DNA from: Clostridiales bacterium NK3B98
GTDB lineage: Bacteria; Bacillota; Clostridia; Oscillospirales; Oscillospiraceae
Assembly (NCBI GenBank): GCA_000421005.1
Contig: ATWA01000018.1
Location: 1-37,272, forward strand
Length of the DNA stretch: 37,272 nt
Direction: 5' to 3'
The stretch's first letter is position 1, and every line of letters begins with the position of its first letter. Under the pieces are notes generated by a model. It searched no databases and was not told the origin of the DNA. It worked only from the letters and a program-made list of their open reading frames with translations. Below, in pieces: positions 31,535 to 37,272 of this stretch. A program made the position numbers and the translations under genes.

Positions 31535-32099
31535 GCAAAAAAAGCGGCTGCGGCGGGAGATCGCCCGCCGGGAGGCGCAGCTTTCCCAGACGCAGCGGCG
31601 GCGCAGTGACGATGCGCTGCTGCGCCGATTTTTGGCGTTGCCAGAACTGGATTCGTGCCGGACGGTGCTGCTGTTCTGGGGTATGGGCGCTGAACCGGAG
31701 ACCCGGCGACTGCTGGAACCACTGCTGGGTCAGGGCAAGGTGATCGGTCTGCCCCGGTGCCTGCCGGAAGGGAAGATGGTCTTTCTCCGCTATTGCGGCC
31801 AGGAGCATTTGGCACGCCATCCATATGGCATGATGGAGCCGGAACCGGAGTGTCCCGGTGTGGATGTCGGCGGGGAATCGCTGATGCTGGTGCCTGCTGT
31901 GTGCTATGACCGCCGCTGCCTTCGGCTGGGCAGAGGCGGCGGGTATTATGACCGCTTTCTCAGCCGTTATGAGGGCCGGACGGTGGGCCTGTGCCGGGAT
32001 GCGCTGTTGCAGCGGCAATGCCCGGCGGAGCCCCATGACCGCGGGGTGGAGCTGGTGCTGACAGAGACACGCACCCTCCTGCGCCCGGCGGATGGGTGA
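31515..32099 (+). CDS. 5-formyltetrahydrofolate cyclo-ligase
   Basis: Converts 5-formyl-THF to 5,10-methenyl-THF with ATP, returning stored folate to the one-carbon pool. An N-terminal basic helix (EQKKRLRREIARRE) is followed by the LLFWGMGAEPETR strand-turn and the family signature LRLGRGGGYYDRFL near the C-terminus, which forms the phosphate-binding loop. GTG 31515 is taken as start (194 aa); ATG 31482 would deepen the overlap with the previous gene. The start is the least certain part. It is translated with the upstream DJ-1 gene. Confidence 0.9.
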   Translation: MSITTTEQKKRLRREIARREAQLSQTQRRRSDDALLRRFLALPELDSCRTVLLFWGMGAEPETRRLLEPLLGQGKVIGLPRCLPEGKMVFLRYCGQEHLARHPYGMMEPEPECPGVDVGGESLMLVPAVCYDRRCLRLGRGGGYYDRFLSRYEGRTVGLCRDALLQRQCPAEPHDRGVELVLTETRTLLRPADG

Positions 32100-32134
32100 A
32101 AATGAGCTGACCCAAGAGGGAAGGAGTGAATTCA

Positions 32135-33253
32135 GTGGCAGAGTACAGATATAGCCGCAGCGGCGGAAGACGGCGGGGCGGAAGGGCTAAGAGTGTGGGC
32201 ATCAGCCTGCTGGTGGCCGTTTTGTATGTGGTCTGCGTGCTGTCGATTTCGTTTTTGCTGGCGACCTTTGGCTGGCGCTGGGCAGGCGACCTGCTGGCGC
32301 TGAACAAAGAGCCTGTTACGGCCAGCATCACGGTTGAAGTGGGAGAGAGCGTTGATTCAGTGGCGGCAAAGCTGTACAACGCCGGACTGATTGAGTACCC
32401 CTTCCTCTTTGAGACCTTCGCCGGATTCACCAACAAGGCGGCGAACATCTCCAGCGGCACCTATGAGCTGAACACCAACATGGACTACTCCGCCCTGTTG
32501 AGCAATATCAGCGCTTCGTCCAAGGCACGGGAGGAAGTGGTGGTCACCATCCCCGAGGGCTACACCGTGGATGAGGTATTCAAGCTGCTGGAGGCGCAGG
32601 GGGCGTGCAGCGTGGAGGAGCTGGTGGAGTCTGCTACCCACGACACTTTCGACTACTCCTTCCTCAACGATCTGGATGTGGACCGAAGCGACCCCAGCTG
32701 GCTGGAAGGCTATCTGTTCCCGGACACCTACCACTTCTACAAGTCCGGCGACCCCAAGGTGGCCCTGTCCAAGATCATTTATAACTACTCGGTGAAGTTT
32801 GACAGCGATATGAAGACCCGTGCCGAGCGGCTGGGATATACCCAGAATGAGATCATGATTATCGCTTCCATCATCGAGAAGGAGACGGACGGTCAGGATC
32901 AGCACGATATTGCATCGGTCATCTACAACCGTCTCAATCCGGATAACAACGAGACGCTGGGCAAGCTGCAAATGGACTCTACCGTCCAGTACACGCTGGA
33001 AGAACGGAAGGAGCATCTGACCCAGTCTGATCTGGAAGTGGATACCCCCTACAACACCTATATTCACAGCGGATTGCCTGCTGGCCCTATCTGCAATCCC
33101 GGTAAGGCTGCCATCGACGCAGCCCTCTATCCCAACAGCACCACCTATTTCTACTTTGCACTGGGGGAGGATGGGACGACCCATTTCTTCAGTAGCTATT
33201 CTGATTTTAACAACTTCCGCAACGGTATCGTTGTGGAGACGGAGGAGCCATGA
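32135..33253 (+). CDS. mltG: Endolytic transglycosylase MltG
   Basis: Membrane-anchored lytic transglycosylase that cuts nascent peptidoglycan strands and sets glycan length. A basic cytosolic start (RYSRSGGRRRGGR) is followed by one membrane span (about 24-46), a LysM-like domain with IPEGYTVDEVFKLLE, and the YceG catalytic domain. The catalytic glutamate is E248 in IASIIEKETDG, and the SGLPAGPICNPG segment is present. Full length (372 aa). GTG 32135 is chosen because AAGGAG (32121-32126) lies 8 bases upstream; a GTG at 32126 overlaps that site. The stop overlaps the next start as ATGA. Confidence 0.94.
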   Translation: MAEYRYSRSGGRRRGGRAKSVGISLLVAVLYVVCVLSISFLLATFGWRWAGDLLALNKEPVTASITVEVGESVDSVAAKLYNAGLIEYPFLFETFAGFTNKAANISSGTYELNTNMDYSALLSNISASSKAREEVVVTIPEGYTVDEVFKLLEAQGACSVEELVESATHDTFDYSFLNDLDVDRSDPSWLEGYLFPDTYHFYKSGDPKVALSKIIYNYSVKFDSDMKTRAERLGYTQNEIMIIASIIEKETDGQDQHDIASVIYNRLNPDNNETLGKLQMDSTVQYTLEERKEHLTQSDLEVDTPYNTYIHSGLPAGPICNPGKAAIDAALYPNSTTYFYFALGEDGTTHFFSSYSDFNNFRNGIVVETEEP

Positions 33254-34485
33254 GTTTCATACACAACCCGCCCCTGCTGGAGCTGCTGGCTCCGGCGGGG
33301 GATATGGAGCGGCTGCGCATGGCTGTGGCATACGGCGCCGATGCTGTCTATCTGGCAGGATCGGCGTTTGGTATGCGTGCCTTTGCCGGCAATTTTACAC
33401 CGGAAGAACTGCGGGAGGCGGTGGCTTACGCCCATCGCCACGGCGTGAGCTGCCATGTGACCATCAACACCATGCCCCGGAACAACGAGGTCTGCGACCT
33501 GCCTCAATGGCTGGAAACGCTGGACGAGGCAGGGGTAGACGCGGTGATTGTGGCGGATCTGGGAGCATTTACCCTTGCCGGGCGATATGCCCCCCATGTG
33601 AAGCGGCATATCTCCACACAGGCCAGCATCGCCAACTATGAAACCGCCCGGGCGTGGCACGACCTGGGGGCAGACCGGGTGATCCTTGCCCGGGAGTTGA
33701 GCTTGGAGGAAGTTGCGGAGATCCGGGCAAAGACCCCAAAAACGCTGGAAATAGAGGCGTTTGCCCACGGGGCCATGTGCGTCAGCTATTCCGGGCGGTG
33801 TCTGCTGTCCAACTACATGACCGGGCGGGACTCCAACCGGGGTGCCTGTGCCCAGCCCTGCCGGTATCAGTATCATCTGGTAGAGGAGAAGCGTCCGGGA
33901 GAGTATTTTCCGGTGTTTGAGGACGAGAAGGGCACCTATATCATGAACAGCCGGGATATGTGCATGATCGACCATGTGCAGGAGCTGCATGACATCGGAC
34001 TGAACTCCCTGAAAATCGAAGGGCGTGCCAAGAGCGCCTACTATGCCGCTATTGTCACCGGAGCCTACCGCCATGTGATTGACGATGTGAAGGCGGGAAG
34101 ACCGGTTGACCCGGTGTGGCGGGACGAGGTGGAAAAGGTGAGCCATCGGCACTATTCCACCGGATTCTGGTTTGGCCAGCCGGGGCAATATTACGACGAC
34201 TCCCGGTATATCCGTCAGTGGCAGGTGTGTGCCATTGTAGAGGAATGTGACGAAAATGGACTTGCTACCCTGAGTTTACGCAATAAGTTCCGAGCCGGGG
34301 ATGCAGTAGAAATGGTTGGCCCGGACTGCAAGCCTGTGGCGTTCACCGCCCCGGTGATGCAGGACGAAGAAGGGGTGCAGCTGGACGAACCCCGGCACCC
34401 GCAGATGCGCTTCCGGATGCAATTGCCCCACCCGGTGCCTCAAATGAGTATTTTACGCCGTGCAGTGGATCTCAGCGGCACTTGA
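33250..34485 (+). CDS. U32-family protein, probable tRNA hydroxylation enzyme (TrhP-like)
   Basis: Annotated in many genomes as a U32 peptidase or collagenase-like protease, but studied relatives TrhP (YegQ) and RlhA support hydroxylation of RNA pyrimidines using prephenate and an Fe-S cluster. The signature EAFAHGAMCVSYSGRC starts at residue 169. Four conserved cysteines, C177, C184, C200 and C204, match the cluster ligands of TrhP. The length of 411 aa fits the TrhP2/YrrO class. It is coupled to mltG by an ATGA overlap. In B. subtilis yrrL (mltG), yrrM (trmR), yrrN and yrrO lie together, so the pairing here is conserved, with the methyltransferase and the second U32 gene missing. A wobble-uridine role is inferred. 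Confidence 0.88.
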   Translation: MSFIHNPPLLELLAPAGDMERLRMAVAYGADAVYLAGSAFGMRAFAGNFTPEELREAVAYAHRHGVSCHVTINTMPRNNEVCDLPQWLETLDEAGVDAVIVADLGAFTLAGRYAPHVKRHISTQASIANYETARAWHDLGADRVILARELSLEEVAEIRAKTPKTLEIEAFAHGAMCVSYSGRCLLSNYMTGRDSNRGACAQPCRYQYHLVEEKRPGEYFPVFEDEKGTYIMNSRDMCMIDHVQELHDIGLNSLKIEGRAKSAYYAAIVTGAYRHVIDDVKAGRPVDPVWRDEVEKVSHRHYSTGFWFGQPGQYYDDSRYIRQWQVCAIVEECDENGLATLSLRNKFRAGDAVEMVGPDCKPVAFTAPVMQDEEGVQLDEPRHPQMRFRMQLPHPVPQMSILRRAVDLSGT

Positions 34486-34495
34486 GTGACGATTT

Positions 34496-34540
34496 CGCCC
34501 TGTCAGCCATGGAAAAGGGGCAAAAAGGGTTGACAGGGCG
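34496..34540. promoter_or_regulatory. Inverted repeat reaching into the tRNA promoter
   Basis: CGCCCTGTCA (34496-34505) and its exact complement TGACAGGGCG (34531-34540), 25 bp apart. The right arm contains most of the -35 box of the tRNA promoter. No T-run follows, so a simple terminator for the U32 operon is unlikely. Confidence 0.5.
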
Positions 34541-34558
34541 GAACGGTTCTGCTATAAT
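34530..34558 (+). promoter_or_regulatory. Consensus promoter of the serine tRNA genes
   Basis: Perfect TTGACA (34530-34535), 17-bp spacer and perfect TATAAT (34553-34558), with the first tRNA starting 23 bp after the -10. A full-consensus promoter is typical of stable RNA genes. Confidence 0.9.
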
Positions 34559-34581
34559 TACCGTTGCTTGTGAGATGATTC

Positions 34582-34668
34582 GGAGAGATGTCCGAGCGGT
34601 TTAAGGAGCTGGTCTTGAAAACCAGTGACTCCCACAAGGAGCCGTGGGTTCGAATCCCACTCTCTCCG
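34582..34668 (+). tRNA. tRNA-Ser (anticodon UGA)
   Basis: An 87-nt class II tRNA. The acceptor arm GGAGAGA pairs with TCTCTCC, the discriminator is G, and the anticodon loop CTTGAAA has TGA at 34616-34618. A long variable arm is followed by the T-loop GGTTCGAATCC. CCA is not encoded (the next bases are CCA-less CCACA, offset from the end), so it must be added. Confidence 0.95.
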
Positions 34669-34717
34669 CCACATTTATCCCTCACAACAATTGAATACCC
34701 TTGGTGGTTTTCGGCCT

Positions 34718-34805
34718 GCGGAAGTACTCAAGTGGCCGAAGAGGCGCCCCTGCTAAGGGCGTAGGGCGGGTGACCGTCGCGAGGGTTCAAATCCCTCCTT
34801 CCGCG
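34718..34805 (+). tRNA. tRNA-Ser (anticodon GCU)
   Basis: An 88-nt class II tRNA. The acceptor GCGGAAG pairs with CTTCCGC, the discriminator is G, and the anticodon loop CTGCTAA has GCT at 34752-34754. A long variable arm and the T-loop GGTTCAAATCC follow. CCA is not encoded. Its 3' end faces the integrase gene and is the likely attachment site of the element to the right. Confidence 0.95.
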
Positions 34806-34812
34806 TAGAAGT

Positions 34813-34847
34813 AATCCCTCTAAACCGTTTGGTTTAGAGGGATTTTT
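34813..34847 (+). terminator. Terminator of the serine tRNA genes
   Basis: A perfect 14-bp stem (AATCCCTCTAAACC and complement) with a GTTT loop, ending in TTTTT, 8 bp past tRNA-Ser(GCU). It may lie inside the attachment region. The 78 bp from here to the integrase stop show nothing else. Confidence 0.9.
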
Positions 34848-34925
34848 CTGTGGTTGGGGGCGATAATGAGATGGAAAAGTTCGGTATTCTATTTTCGCTG
34901 TTTTTGTTTTCCCTTAAGTTTTCCC

Positions 34926-36116
34926 TTACTGGCCTAAAACCTGGGTGATGTACCGTTCCATGCGCTGAGCACTGGCCTGCTTCATCTGATCGGTGACGTG
35001 TCCGTAGACATCCAAAGTGAAGGCTGCGGTCGCATGACCTAAGGTACCCTGTAAAGTCTTAATATCATCTCCGGACCGAATTGCGGCTACGGCGTAGCTG
35101 TGTCGCAGATCGTGAAAACGTGCATCCGGCCGGCCAATAGAGGCAACCACCTTCTTGAATGCCTTATATACACTGTGGATTGCCAGATGCTGTCCCGTCT
35201 CATTGGTGAACACAAGACCTGAATCCTCCCAAAGTCCACCCGTCTGCAGGCGCTGTGCTGCCTGCTTTGCTTTGTGTGTGTGAAGGAGCTGCATAACCCA
35301 CGGCGCAGGAGTGATTGTCCGGGCTTTGTCGTTTTTCAACGGAGCAAAGATGTAAGCACCACCTTTTTTCTTCTCGTGCTGAAGCTGCTTGTCAATCAGA
35401 ATGATCCCTTTTTTGAAGTCCACACAGTCCCACATCAGCCCCAGAGCCTCCCCCTCTCTCATTCCGGTAAACAGGGTCACAGTGAAAAGCGTTTCCAGCG
35501 GATGACCTTGGATGGCTTGCAGGAATTGTTTGCTCTCGTCCTCATCAAGAGGTTTGATCTGCTTCTTTTCCATGCGGGGGAGAGTGCAGGCATCCGTGGG
35601 ATTGGAATGGATATAGCCGATCAGGACAGCTTGCTTCAATGCCTTGTGGAGAACGCCGTGTACATTTTTAACCGTCTTGGGAGACAGTGCAGGTCTATTC
35701 TTATCAGGCTGTCCGAGGGTATTATAAAATCCCTGAATGGTGTGAGCGTTGAGTGCCTCCAGCCGGATAGCGCCCAATGCAGGCTTGATGTGATTGCGAA
35801 TTACGCCAGAGTAAGAGGCAACGGTAAAAGGCTTTACTCCGCACAAATAGTCCCGCTGCCAGATATCCAGCCATTCGCCCACAGTCATTTTATTTGGTGC
35901 TATGTATGTTCCTGCGTCAATGGCTGAGGTGACCGCTTTTAGCTTCTGAGCGACTTCCTTTTGTGTCTTGCCGCTGATGCTGCGCTGAATCTGTTTGCCT
36001 GTGCCGGGATCGGTTCCAACGGTGTACCGTGCTTCCCAGAATACATAGTCTTTTCCGTTCCGCTTGACGGTTTTCTTGCGGATGGTGCCGTTACCTGCGG
36101 CATTTCTTTTTGCCAT
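34926..36116 (-). CDS. int: Tyrosine-type site-specific integrase
   Basis: Integrates and excises the element by strand exchange through a 3'-phosphotyrosine. An N-terminal arm-site-binding domain of the Tn916-integrase/AP2-like type (about 1-65) is followed by a SAM-like core-binding domain (about 76-165) and the catalytic domain. Catalytic residues are R220 (FTGMREGEA), a probable K261 or K264 in the beta-hairpin, H335 and R338 (FHDLRHSYA), H361 (LGHATAAFT) and the nucleophile Y371 (LDVYGH). Complete at 396 aa. ATG 36116 has AAGGAG 10 bases upstream; an earlier ATG at 36140 overlaps that ribosome site region. It faces the serine tRNA gene, the likely target. Confidence 0.95.
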   Translation of the reverse strand: MAKRNAAGNGTIRKKTVKRNGKDYVFWEARYTVGTDPGTGKQIQRSISGKTQKEVAQKLKAVTSAIDAGTYIAPNKMTVGEWLDIWQRDYLCGVKPFTVASYSGVIRNHIKPALGAIRLEALNAHTIQGFYNTLGQPDKNRPALSPKTVKNVHGVLHKALKQAVLIGYIHSNPTDACTLPRMEKKQIKPLDEDESKQFLQAIQGHPLETLFTVTLFTGMREGEALGLMWDCVDFKKGIILIDKQLQHEKKKGGAYIFAPLKNDKARTITPAPWVMQLLHTHKAKQAAQRLQTGGLWEDSGLVFTNETGQHLAIHSVYKAFKKVVASIGRPDARFHDLRHSYAVAAIRSGDDIKTLQGTLGHATAAFTLDVYGHVTDQMKQASAQRMERYITQVLGQ

Positions 36117-36218
36117 AAAATCATACTCCTTCCATTGCACCGCTGCGCTGCTTCTGGTACAATGAAGGGGCGCAGGATGCTGAATTTAGTGGGTTTGGTA
36201 TTTGCGTTTGGCAACGAC

Positions 36219-36275
36219 TGCTGGTAACAGTTTTTGCCGTGGCTGCCTCTGATGCTGGTAACATCGGAGGCAGCC
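36219..36275. repeat. Direct repeats and hairpin between int and the excisionase gene
   Basis: TGCTGGTAACA occurs at 36219-36229 and 36253-36263, 34 bp apart. The second copy forms the loop of a 14-bp stem (36241-36254 with 36262-36275, one G-T pair) followed on the plus strand by TTTCT. The repeats could be arm sites for integrase, or the hairpin could limit read-through; neither is shown. Confidence 0.4.
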
Positions 36276-36320
36276 TTTCTATTTGCTATTGTATCATGTA
36301 TTGCTGAAGACTTCAACACT

Positions 36321-36512
36321 TTAAAGTGTACTTTCGCCAGTGTTTTTTGTCATCCACTCTTGGAGGTTGCGGAGCGTCACCAGCTTGCGCTTGCCAATGT
36401 GGAGCGTGGGGAAATCCGCACGGCTCAGGAGATTGTAGGCTCCGGCTCGTGAAATGTGAAGGTAGGCTTGCAGGTCTTTTGCGGTGAGTACGTTGGGAAG
36501 AGTATTGTTCAT
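36321..36512 (-). CDS. Excisionase-like helix-turn-helix protein (63 aa)
   Basis: A small winged-helix DNA-binding protein of the MerR-like excisionase family. TAKDLQAYLHISRAGAYNLL (10-29) is the helix-turn-helix and PTLHIGKRKLVT is the wing. Such proteins direct tyrosine integrases toward excision. ATG 36512 is chosen because AAGGAG lies 8 bases upstream; longer in-frame starts lack a ribosome site. It is upstream of, and co-oriented with, the integrase gene, with a 204-bp gap that holds the repeats described above. Confidence 0.82.
   Translation of the reverse strand: MNNTLPNVLTAKDLQAYLHISRAGAYNLLSRADFPTLHIGKRKLVTLRNLQEWMTKNTGESTL

Positions 36513-37272
<760 letters not shown>

Overview
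The window reads as a chromosomal segment of an endospore-forming Clostridia bacterium, most like the GC-rich gut Oscillospiraceae (Flavonifractor/Intestinimonas/Lawsonibacter type). That placement is an inference from SpoIIID, pyruvate phosphate dikinase, an NhaC antiporter, the miaB-mutS-mutL run, sigma-A type promoters and strong Shine-Dalgarno sites. It has not been checked by a search.

Region 1 (1 to about 7.7 kb) is an accessory defence island. A small XRE regulator and a SLOG/DUF1273 protein are transcribed divergently from a 150-bp region that carries three near-identical operators at 48-49 bp spacing. A compact type I restriction-modification operon follows: hsdM, hsdS, a small gene with a HEPN-like R-N-x3-H motif, then hsdR. 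The HEPN-like gene sits where the anticodon nuclease gene prrC sits in the E. coli prr locus (M-S-C-R), but it is short and has no ATPase. hsdM and hsdR are GC-rich, while the two hsdS recognition domains and the HEPN-like gene are clearly AT-richer, so the specificity module and the extra gene look imported or exchanged. This is the best candidate for an undescribed system in the window.

Region 2 (7.8 to 34.5 kb) is core chromosome. It holds ppdK (-), spoIIID (+) overlapping the 3' end of a DacF-like D-Ala-D-Ala carboxypeptidase (-), glycogen phosphorylase (+), a tRNA thiolation pair mnmA-ttcA (-), a Na+/H+ antiporter (+), an ACT-domain protein (+), and miaB-mutS-(small glycine-zipper protein)-mutL-(small membrane protein) (+). 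Next comes a minus-strand wall-synthesis cluster: a SEDS glycosyltransferase with a fused FHA domain, its partner transpeptidase and a small HD hydrolase of the RelA/SpoT type. Upstream of it is a TagH/Wzt-type ABC ATPase (-). The block ends with a plus-strand operon of DJ-1/PfpI protein, 5-formyl-THF cyclo-ligase, MltG and a U32 protein of the tRNA-hydroxylating type.

Region 3 (34.5 kb to the end) starts with two serine tRNA genes (UGA and GCU anticodons) behind a consensus promoter, then a strong terminator. Directly after it lies the end of an integrative element: a tyrosine integrase and a small excisionase-like protein on the minus strand, and the first 120 codons of a serine recombinase running off the right edge.

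No CRISPR array, rRNA operon or IS element with clear ends was seen. Promoters and terminators were found by eye. Residue numbers are counted from the starts chosen here.
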